In this document: in pieces, positions 25,078 through 35,213 of the stretch
How positions within the stretch are numbered: position 1 is the stretch's first letter
Layout: every line of letters begins with the position of its first letter
Source: Marivita sp965656765
GTDB lineage: Bacteria; Pseudomonadota; Alphaproteobacteria; Rhodobacterales; Rhodobacteraceae
Assembly (NCBI RefSeq): GCF_965656765.1
Contig: NZ_CBFHLV010000011.1
Span: 4,161-68,160 of the forward strand
Reading direction: 5' to 3'
Length of the DNA: 64,000 nucleotides
Notes under the pieces: model-generated
Told to the model about the DNA's origin: nothing
The model's database searches: none
Seen by the model: only the letters and a program-made list of their open reading frames with translations
Translations under genes and position numbers: made by a program

Positions 25078-27513
25078 ATGCGCTTTGGTCTTGGTAAACA
25101 TGCTAGCAAAACCAACGCAGAATTTTGGAAAGCGGGTGATAGTATGGTGAGTTCAAACAAGATACTCACGGTATCCTACGGTACCTTCTCATGTACGCTC
25201 GAAGGGTTCGACAATTCCTTCGACACCATGAAAGCGATTGCGGAGTATTTCCGTGATCTCGCTCAGGATGACAGATACTTTGGGGCCGAACCACCCACCC
25301 CGGACGCAGAAATGTTGGCACGGATCGCTGAACGCGAGATCGAACGCCGCGTCGAAGCGCGCTTTGAAAAAGGCAATTTGGTTCTGCGTCCAACCGATGA
25401 TGCCGAGACGCCGCATGGGGATGTCGCGCCGAAATCGTCGATGGATGCAGCCCTGATGGGCGCGACAGCTGGAGCGGCTGCCACCGCACTGGCTGTCGCG
25501 GACCCACAGGATACAGGTCTCGATCTGACCCTTGATCAGTCTGAAGACAGTTCCGCCGCACTGGATGACATGACTGTCGACGAACAGGCACACGAGGCTG
25601 AGGACGTCGATCTGGATTTGGACGATTCGTCTGTCGACCTGTCCAACGTTGATCTGTCACTGGCGGATGCAGACGATATCACCGTCAGCGCCGATGACGT
25701 GCTGGATTACGAAGACGACGCACCGGCGGATTCCAGCATCGACGACCTGATCGCGGAACAAGGTGTGAAAGCCAACCTCCAAGCCGAAGCCGATATACAG
25801 GAGGCGCGCGACGCAGCCGAACAAGCTGAGGCCGAAATCGTGGCGGAAGGCGCCCCCGCTGCATCTGATAGCGTTGCCGACAAACTTCAGCGCATCCGCG
25901 CCGTGGTCGCTGCAAAATCGCAAGCCGTTCCTGAATACATAGAAGACGAACACGCCATGTCCGGCCCGGACGGCGACGGTATTGACGAAAACGATGCCAT
26001 CGATGCTGACGAGGGTGCCAGCCTGGAAGACAATCTTTTTGCCGACACTATCGCGGCTGTGGTTGCGGATCAGGTCGATGCGGAAGATGACGCAGACGAA
26101 TTCTTCCTTTCCGACGTGTCTGACGACGAAGAACAATTTGAAATTCCGACTGCTCCTGAAGCAGATGCCAGTGACGACACGCAAAGTGAACTCGAAGCCC
26201 TCCGCGCCAAAGTCGCAGAGCTTGAGGCGCTGAGCGCAGCAAACCAAGCGGCTGATATTTCTGACGTGAAAGCCACAGAAGACGACATTGAAGACGACGA
26301 AGATGATTTGGATTTCCTTGGTCAGGATGAGGAAGACGAGGATGATCTCGAACTCTTTGCCGAAGACGACGGGGAAGAAGACGACGTCGCTGCGGAAACT
26401 GCCGATGCTCCGCTGATGCTTAGCGAAGAGCTTGCCGTTGATGAGGAAGACGCGCCGGAACCAATCGTCGCCCGCGTCGGCAAAGCAAAACGCGCAGACG
26501 TTGACGCCGCGCTCGCCTCAGGCGATATCGAAGAATACGACGATGAGGACGAAGACGACGCAACCTTCGTCGCCGCAAGCCCGGTTCCCGGCCTCGAAGA
26601 CAGTTCGCTCACCCCCGAGCAAGAAGCAGAACTGGCCCGTGAACTGGCCGATTTGCATGCCGAGATCGAGCGGGATTCCGACTGGAACTTCGAAGACGAG
26701 GATGACGATGACCTTGACGCATTCGAGGACACGCCCGTCCTATCCGAAGCAGATGAGCTCGCAGCGAACGCCAGTATCCGAAAAGCGGTAAAACTGACCA
26801 GCCCGGCTCGCGCCATGCTGACCGACACGTCTATCGAAGAAGACGACGACTCTGTTGGCCGGCTGGCCGACAAAACCGAAACCGAAATGGACGAACCCGA
26901 AGGCAACCGCCGCCGCAGCGCCATCGCGCACCTGCGTGCCGCCGTTGCAGCGACCAAAGCAGACCGCATCCTTGGTCTTGGCAAAAAGGCCGTGGACGAA
27001 GAAGTGCCTTATCGCGAAGATCTTGCCGATGCCGTGCGCCCGCGCCGTCCCAAGATCACCGAAGCCCGGTCTGAGCGCCCAGCTCCGGTGCGCTCGGCAC
27101 CTTTGAAACTCGTTGCAGAACAGCGGATTGATGTCGACGCAGACAATGGCACTTCACCGGTTCGCCCGCGCCGTGTTGTGCGTAGCGCCGAGGCTGTTGA
27201 TACCGCCGACACGATGACAGGCAACGACACCGGATTTGCCGAATTCGCCGAAAACCAAGGCGCCCATACATTGCCAGAGCTACTTGAAGCAGCGGCATCG
27301 TATATGTCTTTTGTCGAAGGTCGCGATCAGTTCTCGCGCCCACAATTGATGACCAAACTGCATCAGGCCGAAGGTGAGGCAAGCTCGCGCGAAGAACGTT
27401 TGCGCAGCTTTGGTCAGCTTCTGCGCGAAGGCAAGATTGAGAAGAAAGGCGGCGGACGTTTTGCTGCGTCAGAAAGCATTGGGTTCAAACCCGATGAACG
27501 CGCAGCAGGCTAA
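25078..27513 (+). CDS. Very acidic conserved hypothetical protein
   Basis: About 811 residues from ATG 25078; GTG 25060 and ATG 25144 are alternatives, the last directly before the conserved part. The N-terminal domain (about 30-100) contains KILTVSYGTFSCTLEG, AIAEYFRDLAQDDRYFGAEP and AEMLARIAEREIERRVEAR. The middle (about 120-560) is Asp/Glu-rich low complexity with many EDDE runs and no predicted fold. The C-terminal about 80 residues are basic to neutral and globular (LPELLEAAASYMSFVEGRDQFSRPQL, REERLRSFGQLLREGKIEK). I recognise the ends as a Rhodobacterales family that databases sometimes label chemotaxis protein without evidence. The function is unknown; the protein is probably cytosolic. 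Confidence 0.8.
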   Translation: MRFGLGKHASKTNAEFWKAGDSMVSSNKILTVSYGTFSCTLEGFDNSFDTMKAIAEYFRDLAQDDRYFGAEPPTPDAEMLARIAEREIERRVEARFEKGNLVLRPTDDAETPHGDVAPKSSMDAALMGATAGAAATALAVADPQDTGLDLTLDQSEDSSAALDDMTVDEQAHEAEDVDLDLDDSSVDLSNVDLSLADADDITVSADDVLDYEDDAPADSSIDDLIAEQGVKANLQAEADIQEARDAAEQAEAEIVAEGAPAASDSVADKLQRIRAVVAAKSQAVPEYIEDEHAMSGPDGDGIDENDAIDADEGASLEDNLFADTIAAVVADQVDAEDDADEFFLSDVSDDEEQFEIPTAPEADASDDTQSELEALRAKVAELEALSAANQAADISDVKATEDDIEDDEDDLDFLGQDEEDEDDLELFAEDDGEEDDVAAETADAPLMLSEELAVDEEDAPEPIVARVGKAKRADVDAALASGDIEEYDDEDEDDATFVAASPVPGLEDSSLTPEQEAELARELADLHAEIERDSDWNFEDEDDDDLDAFEDTPVLSEADELAANASIRKAVKLTSPARAMLTDTSIEEDDDSVGRLADKTETEMDEPEGNRRRSAIAHLRAAVAATKADRILGLGKKAVDEEVPYREDLADAVRPRRPKITEARSERPAPVRSAPLKLVAEQRIDVDADNGTSPVRPRRVVRSAEAVDTADTMTGNDTGFAEFAENQGAHTLPELLEAAASYMSFVEGRDQFSRPQLMTKLHQAEGEASSREERLRSFGQLLREGKIEKKGGGRFAASESIGFKPDERAAG

Positions 27514-27533
27514 AACCTGCCAGTCGGAAAACA

Positions 27534-27566
27534 AAAAAGGTCGGACCCAGCGGTCCGACCTTTTTC
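27534..27566. terminator. Bidirectional intrinsic terminator
   Basis: AAAAAGGTCGGACC, loop CAGC, GGTCCGACCTTTTT: a perfect stem with an A-run on one side and a T-run on the other, between convergent genes ending at 27513 and 27616. Confidence 0.93.
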
Positions 27567-27615
27567 GTTGTCTCATCAACATGGAATTGCGAAACGGTCA
27601 ATCAACGCCCAAGGG

Positions 27616-27837
27616 TCAATCTTCAGCATCAGGATCAGGTTGCCCAATGCCTTTGAAGACAAACTTAAACGGAAACGCCCACAATATTCCCAACAGCACA
27701 TAGACCAACAGCTCGACCGCGAAGGACGGTCGATCCAACAAATTGATCACGGTCACACAGGCGACAACATACGCGGGTAACCCCACCAGCAAGATCACCA
27801 ATGACCATCGTTTGCGTGCCTTATAGCTCAGCGCCAT
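27616..27837 (-). CDS. DUF2842 membrane protein
   Basis: 73 residues with two hydrophobic helices (SLVILLVGLPAYVVACVTVI and LLVYVLLGILWAFPFKFVF) and the FKGIGQPDP end typical of DUF2842, a small inner-membrane family common in alphaproteobacteria. It follows purA on the same strand with a 16-base gap and is probably cotranscribed. No function is known. Confidence 0.85.
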   Translation of the reverse strand: MALSYKARKRWSLVILLVGLPAYVVACVTVINLLDRPSFAVELLVYVLLGILWAFPFKFVFKGIGQPDPDAED

Positions 27838-27853
27838 CCGCGCCCCCTTTTGC

Positions 27854-29149
<1,296 letters not shown>

Positions 29150-29396
29150 GTCTTTAGACCTTTGCTGGAGTTCCATCCGTCAAACCGGCGCCCGTATAGA
29201 GTGCAATCCGAACCGTGGGAACCGGTTTTCCAACCAAATTGCGCCAACGGCCAAAAAAAGCACCTTGCACAGCCAGACGTCGGCCTTGGCCTGCTTGTTT
29301 GCCACAGCCAACACCTGATCCGACCTGCACCCTCTGGACAGTTCTGCCCGCCTAAGGCCAACTGCCCTAAACAACACAAATGAAAGGCCAGACGAC

Positions 29397-29792
29397 ATGG
29401 GATTTCTGCTACGCTGGCTCTTTGCCTTTTGCCTTGTCGCTGCGACCTACAACCCGACACCATACAACTTCGTCCGCTGGGCGATGACCGACGGTCAGGA
29501 ACAATTATCCATCACCGTCCTGATCGGGCTGATACTGTTGGTGTGCTACATAATTTACCTCAGAGCGACACTCCGGTCTATCGGAGCGTTTGGCATGGCT
29601 TTGATCCTTGCCCTTGTCGGCGCGCTGCTTTGGGTCGCTTTCGATTTCGGGCTTCTTGACCTGCAAAACCGGAACCTGACGGTTTGGATTGGCATTTTCG
29701 CCCTATCGCTGGTTTTGGGCATCGGCCTTAGCTGGTCCATCGTGCGCCGTAAACTATCAGGTCAGGCAGACGTGGATGACGTTGAAGAATAA
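29397..29792 (+). CDS. DUF6524 membrane protein
   Basis: 131 residues with four hydrophobic helices, beginning MGFLLRWLFAFCLVAATYNP, which I recognise as the start of the DUF6524 family. An AAAGG site precedes ATG 29397. The C-terminus is acidic and cytosolic in style. The 247 bases between purA and this gene carry both divergent promoters; I see no defined site there. The function is unknown. Confidence 0.8.
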   Translation: MGFLLRWLFAFCLVAATYNPTPYNFVRWAMTDGQEQLSITVLIGLILLVCYIIYLRATLRSIGAFGMALILALVGALLWVAFDFGLLDLQNRNLTVWIGIFALSLVLGIGLSWSIVRRKLSGQADVDDVEE

Positions 29793-30056
29793 TCGCGTCT
29801 TCTTTTTCGAAATATGCTACCAAATCGCCAACCAAAAGCACCCCCTCCGGATAATACACAACCAAAGGCACATACTCCGATCCGAGAGCGGGGCCCGGCG
29901 GACCTGCCCGAGACTTACCAGCGCGCGCCAGCGCACAAAGTGACAACCTGATTGATGGCCCAACAAACACCGGTGATCTGATCGACCATCACGGGTTGCA
30001 CGATGCGCCACTTGGCCTTAGATACCCCCCATTCACGAAAGGCATCCGGGACAGCC

Positions 30057-30434
30057 ATGGAAAACGTCGTTCTCATCATCCATCTTCTTCTCGCGCTCTC
30101 GCTGATTGGCGTCGTGCTACTTCAGCGGTCCGATGGCGGTGGACTTGGCGCCATGGGTGGCGGCGGCGGCGGCGGCTCGGTCAGCACCCGAAGCGCGGCC
30201 ACTGGCCTTGGTAAACTCACATGGGTTCTTGCGATTGCGTTCATCTGCACGTCGCTGACCCTTACTGTGATTGCTGCGCAAAACGCCTCGGGCAGTTCGA
30301 TAATGGATCGGTTGACCACAGGTGGTGACGCGCCGGCCGAAGAAACCGGCACCGATGCGCTCGACGCAGACGGCCTTCTGCCACCACCTTCCTCGACGAA
30401 CACGGACGCACCATTGGTGCCGCGCGCCGATTAA
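30057..30434 (+). CDS. secG: Preprotein translocase subunit SecG
   Basis: 125-residue accessory subunit of the SecYEG channel. Two membrane helices (NVVLIIHLLLALSLIGVVLLQ and LTWVLAIAFICTSLTLTVIA) flank the conserved QRSDGGGLGAMGGGG loop. The start is ATG 30057; an upstream in-frame ATG at 30003 would add 18 non-homologous residues. The acidic Pro/Ser tail (about 30 residues) is common in alphaproteobacteria. The 264 bases before it hold no gene I can support. Confidence 0.93.
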   Translation: MENVVLIIHLLLALSLIGVVLLQRSDGGGLGAMGGGGGGGSVSTRSAATGLGKLTWVLAIAFICTSLTLTVIAAQNASGSSIMDRLTTGGDAPAEETGTDALDADGLLPPPSSTNTDAPLVPRAD

Positions 30435-30454
30435 CGCACGTACGGTCTGAACGG

Positions 30455-30485
30455 ACGCGCGGTCCACTTGGTCCGCGCGTTTTTC
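30455..30485 (+). terminator. Intrinsic terminator after secG
   Basis: ACGCGCGG and CCGCGCGT form a GC-rich stem around about 10 bases, followed by TTTTCTTT. It ends the secG transcript before pyrG. Confidence 0.85.
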
Positions 30486-30657
30486 TTTGTGCCAAAGGTC
30501 CACCATCCCTTGAGGCGCGTTTATCTGACGTAACATCATCTGGGGTTCGGCCTTGCGTTTTGTCGCCGAATCCTCTACCGGTCAAATCCCGTGATGCTGT
30601 GCACCGAAGGCTGCGCAGATTGCATGATTTGCAGCACTTCGCGGGAGGTTTCCACAC

Positions 30658-32301
30658 ATGGCACGCTTTATCTTCATCACCGGCGGCGTGGTGTCTTCCC
30701 TTGGCAAAGGCTTGGCCTCAGCCGCTCTTGGCGCATTGCTGCAAGCGCGTGGCTTTTCGGTTCGCCTGCGCAAGCTTGATCCCTACCTGAACGTCGATCC
30801 CGGCACGATGTCGCCATTTGAACATGGCGAGGTGTTCGTCACCGACGATGGCGCGGAAACCGACCTGGACCTTGGCCACTACGAACGCTTCACTGGCGTT
30901 CCTGCGCGCAAGACAGACAGCATATCGTCGGGTCGCATCTACACCAACGTTCTCGAGAAAGAACGTCGTGGCGATTACTTGGGCAAAACCATTCAAGTGA
31001 TCCCGCATGTCACCAACGAGATCAAAGACTTCATCGCGATCGGCGAAGATGAAGTGGATTTCATGCTTTGTGAAATCGGCGGCACGGTGGGCGATATCGA
31101 AGGCCTGCCCTTTTTCGAAGCAATCCGCCAGTTTTCCCAGGACAAACCCCGCGGCCAGTGCATCTTTATGCACCTCACGCTGCTGCCCTATATCAAAGCA
31201 TCCGGTGAGCTGAAAACCAAGCCGACGCAGCACTCCGTCAAGGAACTCCGCTCTATCGGTCTGGCCCCTGACATCCTTGTGTGCCGCTCCGAAGGACCGA
31301 TCCCTGCCAAGGAACGCGAGAAACTAGCGCTTTTCTGCAATGTGCGCCCCGACAGCGTGATCGCCGCGCAGGACCTCAAGTCGATCTACGAAGCCCCCCT
31401 TGCGTACCACCGCGAAGGGTTGGATCAGGCTGTTCTGGACGCGTTCCAGATCACACCGGCGCCCAAGCCCAATCTCGAGAAATGGGAAGACGTGGCCGAT
31501 CGCATCTACAACCCGGAAGGCCAAGTCAACGTCGCCATCGTGGGCAAATACGTGCAACTCGAAGACGCCTACAAGAGCATCGCAGAGGCGCTCACCCATG
31601 GCGGAATGGCCAACCGTGTCAAGGTCAATGTGCAATGGGTCGATGCCGAGATTTTTGAACGCGAAGACCCTGCCGCACATCTCCAGGGTTTCCACGCCAT
31701 CCTCGTGCCCGGCGGTTTTGGGGAACGCGGCACCGAGGGCAAGATCAAAGCAGCGCAATTCGCCCGCGAACACAAGGTCCCCTATCTGGGCATCTGTCTG
31801 GGCATGCAAATGGCCGTGATCGAGGCCGCCCGCCACGTCGCCAAACTGCCCGATGCCGGGTCCGAGGAGTTCGACCACGAGGCAGGTAAAAAGCGTTTCA
31901 CGCCCGTTGTTTACCACCTCAAGGAATGGGTGCAGGGCAACCAGACCGTCAATCGCAGCGTCGCCGATGACAAGGGCGGAACCATGCGCCTTGGCGCTTA
32001 TGACGCGGTGCTGACCGAAGGCTCAAAAGTAGCCGAGGTCTACGGCACCACCACCATCGACGAACGCCACCGCCATCGCTACGAAGTCGACATCAAGTAC
32101 CGCAAGGCGCTTGAGGAAGGTGGGCTCTGTTTCTCCGGCATGAGCCCAGATGGCCGCCTCCCCGAGATCGTCGAATGGCCAGATCACCCGTGGTTCATCG
32201 GCGTCCAGTTCCACCCGGAATTGAAGTCAAAACCGTTTGACCCGCACCCGCTGTTCAAGGATTTTGTGCGGGCGGCGAAGGATGTGTCGCGGTTGGTTTA
32301 A
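30658..32301 (+). CDS. pyrG: CTP synthase
   Basis: Makes CTP from UTP, ATP and glutamine, 547 residues. The synthetase domain begins ARFIFITGGVVSSLGKGLASA with its P-loop, and contains LDPYLNVDPGTMSPFEHGEVF. The glutamine amidotransferase domain has LGICLGMQMA with the nucleophile Cys near residue 381 and QFHPEL near the end. GCGGGAGG is upstream of the ATG. It stands 223 bases after secG. Confidence 0.97.
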   Translation: MARFIFITGGVVSSLGKGLASAALGALLQARGFSVRLRKLDPYLNVDPGTMSPFEHGEVFVTDDGAETDLDLGHYERFTGVPARKTDSISSGRIYTNVLEKERRGDYLGKTIQVIPHVTNEIKDFIAIGEDEVDFMLCEIGGTVGDIEGLPFFEAIRQFSQDKPRGQCIFMHLTLLPYIKASGELKTKPTQHSVKELRSIGLAPDILVCRSEGPIPAKEREKLALFCNVRPDSVIAAQDLKSIYEAPLAYHREGLDQAVLDAFQITPAPKPNLEKWEDVADRIYNPEGQVNVAIVGKYVQLEDAYKSIAEALTHGGMANRVKVNVQWVDAEIFEREDPAAHLQGFHAILVPGGFGERGTEGKIKAAQFAREHKVPYLGICLGMQMAVIEAARHVAKLPDAGSEEFDHEAGKKRFTPVVYHLKEWVQGNQTVNRSVADDKGGTMRLGAYDAVLTEGSKVAEVYGTTTIDERHRHRYEVDIKYRKALEEGGLCFSGMSPDGRLPEIVEWPDHPWFIGVQFHPELKSKPFDPHPLFKDFVRAAKDVSRLV

Positions 32302-32436
32302 GATACTGAGTAACCACCCAAACACTTTCAATATTCAGAACGCGGGCCCAGGGCTGCGTAACCAATGCATCAACGCAGCGTGGGTCCTTTCGGAATGCCC
32401 CTACCCGTTTCCCGCAATCTACCCTATCACCAGCCT

Positions 32437-33204
32437 ATGCTGTCCTACCAACACCTCTACCACGCGGGAAATGCCGCAGATGTTCATAAACATGCTGCCC
32501 TCGCTGTGGCGCTGGATTATCTGACACGCAAGGACAAGCCCCTCAGCTATATTGAAACCCATGCGGGCCGGGGCCTTTATGATCTGGACGCCCCCGAAGC
32601 AGTGAAAACCGGTGAGGCCGCTCAGGGCATCACCCGGCTTCAGGATCAGTTCCCAAAAGATCACCCCTACACCAAAGCCCTCGCGGCACAGACCGATCAC
32701 CTCTATCCCGGCTCTCCAGCCATCGCCCGCGCATTGCTCCGCCCGACCGACACGCTCCACCTTGCGGAATTACACCCGCAGGAATACGCGGCGCTCAGAA
32801 ACAACCTGCGTGCGCCCAACGTTCACACCTACCAGCAAGACGGCCTTGCCGTGGCACAGAGCCTGTGTCCACCGACGCCACGTCGCGGTCTGATGCTGGT
32901 CGATCCCAGCTATGAGATCAAAGCCGACTACAGTCAAATTCCCAAATGGCTGGGAGCACTTACAAAAAAATGGAACGTAGGCGTGGTGATGATCTGGTAT
33001 CCGATCCTGACCTCAGGCGCGCACCGCCCCATGCTGCGTGGCCTGCAAACGGCGCACCCCGAGGCGCTGACCCACGAGGTCCATTTCCCACCTGCGCGTG
33101 ACGGCCATCGCATGGTCGGCTCAGGCTTGTTCATCGTGAACCCACCTTTCGGCATCGGGCCTGTGCTCAAACCGCTCGCTGCGATGTTCCGCAAACTGAC
33201 ATGA
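32437..33204 (+). CDS. rlmJ: 23S rRNA (adenine-2030-N6)-methyltransferase RlmJ
   Basis: SAM-dependent rRNA methyltransferase of 255 residues. ATG 32437 gives the family start LSYQHLYHAGNAADVHKH; an open extension to 32365 is not homologous. The SAM-binding region is YIETHAGRGLYDL and the catalytic motif IV is LVDPSYE, where the usual DPPY has Ser in place of the second Pro. GSGLFIVNPPFG is typical of the C-terminus. The stop overlaps the next gene by ATGA. Confidence 0.92.
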   Translation: MLSYQHLYHAGNAADVHKHAALAVALDYLTRKDKPLSYIETHAGRGLYDLDAPEAVKTGEAAQGITRLQDQFPKDHPYTKALAAQTDHLYPGSPAIARALLRPTDTLHLAELHPQEYAALRNNLRAPNVHTYQQDGLAVAQSLCPPTPRRGLMLVDPSYEIKADYSQIPKWLGALTKKWNVGVVMIWYPILTSGAHRPMLRGLQTAHPEALTHEVHFPPARDGHRMVGSGLFIVNPPFGIGPVLKPLAAMFRKLT

Positions 33205-33887
33205 TCCGCGCAAGCCTTATCTTGCTCTGCCTGCCGGGCCTTGCCAGCGCAAACGAACTGCGCAAAGTGCCCTATGACAGCCTGCGCGGCCAGCCGCACC
33301 GCATCGAAACCTTCGACAGCGTACCTGCGACAACCGAGCCAGGGATCAATTTCGACCAACACTGGCGCGCGCCGGGTTTGTCCATTGCAGAACGCTTATT
33401 GGGTCAGGGCCTTGCAGAAACCGACACCGAATATGGCAGGTTCGATAGCCTCAACGGACTGCCCGGCGCGCAACCCCGGGTGATCCCGGGTGTATCGGGA
33501 CAGAACTTTACGATTGCATATCACGACGGGTTTGGATCAAACGCTCTCTTTCCCATTGGCCCGGTGGGCATTGCTGGCGCCGATGGTCGCGGCGAAGGCA
33601 GCGTGGCGCTCACATTTGACGATCCGCAATACGCTTTTGGCCTGCGCCTGCATGCAGAATACCCCGACCCGTTGGGCCAACGCCCTATGCCCCGCGCCGC
33701 CGAGATTGCGTTCTACGATGCAAATGCCAGACTTCTGACCGATTTTGTGCTGCCTCTTGGGCGCGGCGTGATCTCACTCGCGTGGCGCAGTGGCTATGGA
33801 GTGGCGGCGGTGACCATCGAAAACACTGATCCTGGCGGCATTGCCATCGACGATATTCTTTACGAGGTTGAAGACCTCTCAGGATAA
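33201..33887 (+). CDS. Secreted hypothetical protein
   Basis: 228 residues with a signal peptide (MIRASLILLCLPGLASA, cleavage before NELRK). The mature part is mostly beta-strand-like and contains FDSVPATTEPGINFDQHW and a C-terminal IENTDPGGIAIDDILYE, reminiscent of periplasmic jelly-roll domains with PEP-C-term-like surroundings, but no sorting signal is present. I do not recognise a named family. It overlaps rlmJ by four bases. Confidence 0.72.
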   Translation: MIRASLILLCLPGLASANELRKVPYDSLRGQPHRIETFDSVPATTEPGINFDQHWRAPGLSIAERLLGQGLAETDTEYGRFDSLNGLPGAQPRVIPGVSGQNFTIAYHDGFGSNALFPIGPVGIAGADGRGEGSVALTFDDPQYAFGLRLHAEYPDPLGQRPMPRAAEIAFYDANARLLTDFVLPLGRGVISLAWRSGYGVAAVTIENTDPGGIAIDDILYEVEDLSG

Positions 33888-33926
33888 CCCATTGGCGAAG
33901 TGGTGCGGGCGGCATATATCCCTCTT

Positions 33927-34364
33927 ATGTTTGCAGATTTTCTCAAGCGCCTCACCGCGCCCGACCCCGCCCCGCTTCCCGATTCCGATGCCCGTCTGGC
34001 CCTGACAGCGTTGCTTGTGCGCGTCGCCCGCACCGACGGCGACTATGACGAAAGCGAAAAAACCCGCATCGACCGGATCGCTGCCGCCCGTTACGGCCTG
34101 TCTCCGTTCGAAGCCTCCAAACTACGGGGCGAGGCGGAAACGCTCGAGTCAGAAGCCCCCGACACGGTTCGATTCACCGGGGCCATCAAAGACGCCGTGC
34201 CCTACGAAGACCGCATCGCTGTTATCGAAGCCCTTTGGGAGGTCGTGCTTGCCGATGGCGTCCGCGAAGCCGAAGAAGACGCGCTTCTGCGGCTGGTCTC
34301 GAAACTCCTTGGCATCAATGACCGCGACAGTGCACTTGCCCGACAACGCGTCGACAAAGCATGA
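33927..34364 (+). CDS. TerB-family protein
   Basis: 145-residue, mainly helical acidic protein of the tellurite resistance TerB/DjlA-N family. ATG 33927 (MFADFLKRL) is preferred to GTG 33900. Metal-binding-type acidic motifs are ARTDGDYDESEKTRIDRI in the first half and VVLADGVREAEEDALLRLVS in the second. Most single TerB proteins have no tested role, and tellurite resistance should not be assumed. The stop overlaps the next start by ATGA. Confidence 0.85.
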   Translation: MFADFLKRLTAPDPAPLPDSDARLALTALLVRVARTDGDYDESEKTRIDRIAAARYGLSPFEASKLRGEAETLESEAPDTVRFTGAIKDAVPYEDRIAVIEALWEVVLADGVREAEEDALLRLVSKLLGINDRDSALARQRVDKA

Positions 34365-35101
34365 GTGTGGCCAGCCTGCCGATGTACTGGCGGGCAGAAA
34401 CCGCCGAGATGTGGCAGGAATTCTGGTCAGTGGTTCAAGACTGCGCCACCGCTCAGGGCTCGCCTCTTCCCGACCTGACACCACCGGATGGCCTGCCAGC
34501 CAACTGGGTTGATCACTGGCTTGATCCGACGCTCATCTTGTCGATGACCTGCGGCTTACCGTTTCGCACGACGCTGCGTGACAAGGTTCAATATGTTGGC
34601 ACGTTGGATTTCGGCCTGACCACTGAACCGGGGTACTATTGTTCGCAGATCATCACCGGGCCTGATCTGTCCGGACCTCCACGCACACTGGCCTACAACA
34701 GCCCCGACAGCCAATCCGGCTGGGCCGCTGCCCAGGATGCGCTCGATATCTCAACATTCACTGAGGTCATCCAGACCGGTGGACATGTGGCCTCTCTCGC
34801 TGCCGTGGCCGACGGCCGTGCCGACATCGCCTGCCTTGACGCCGTGACGTGGCGCATCCTTCAAAGTGTCGATCCCAACGCCGCCAAGGTCGCGGCGTCA
34901 GGCACCACCCGACCAACCCCTGGCCTGCCCTTGATTACAGCTTTTGGTACGGACCCAGCTCCGCTCCGTGCCGTGCTCGCTACCGCCACCAAAGCCTTTT
35001 CGCCGACTGATCCCGACCTGATAGGCGGTGCGATAACGTTCTGCGTTCTTGATCCAAAGCGCTATTATGCTGAGCCTATTCCGGCGCCACCACCGGCCTG
35101 A
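34361..35101 (+). CDS. PhnD-like substrate-binding-fold protein without signal peptide
   Basis: 246 residues that read as a phosphate/phosphite/phosphonate-type binding protein (PF12974-like): CGLPFRTTLRDKVQYVGT, LAYNSPDSQSGWAAAQ, GHVASLAAVADGRADIACLDAVTWR. The N-terminus (SVASLPMYWRAETAEM) has no signal peptide, so the protein should stay in the cytosol. It overlaps terB by four bases and has no adjacent phosphonate transporter. Its role is unknown; it may be a cytosolic sensor or enzyme. Confidence 0.75.
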   Translation: MSVASLPMYWRAETAEMWQEFWSVVQDCATAQGSPLPDLTPPDGLPANWVDHWLDPTLILSMTCGLPFRTTLRDKVQYVGTLDFGLTTEPGYYCSQIITGPDLSGPPRTLAYNSPDSQSGWAAAQDALDISTFTEVIQTGGHVASLAAVADGRADIACLDAVTWRILQSVDPNAAKVAASGTTRPTPGLPLITAFGTDPAPLRAVLATATKAFSPTDPDLIGGAITFCVLDPKRYYAEPIPAPPPA

Positions 35102-35213
35102 CGCCGGGTCACAGAGCGTAAACTTCACAGATCTGCCACTTTCTGGATTGCATCATGTGCGCGTTTGGTTCCATCCTCGCCCGCATCTTTGATCACCGAC
35201 ATCAGGTTTCTCT

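Noticed and set aside
29728..29970. 80-codon minus-strand frame in the gap before secG
   Set aside because: Part of it (EYVPLVVYYPEGVLLVGDLV) looks protein-like, but it starts at a GTG without ribosome site and ends inside the DUF6524 gene. I treat it as chance.
33927..34364. Tellurite resistance function for the TerB protein
   Set aside because: No terC, terD or terZ neighbours; single TerB-fold proteins are widespread without that role.
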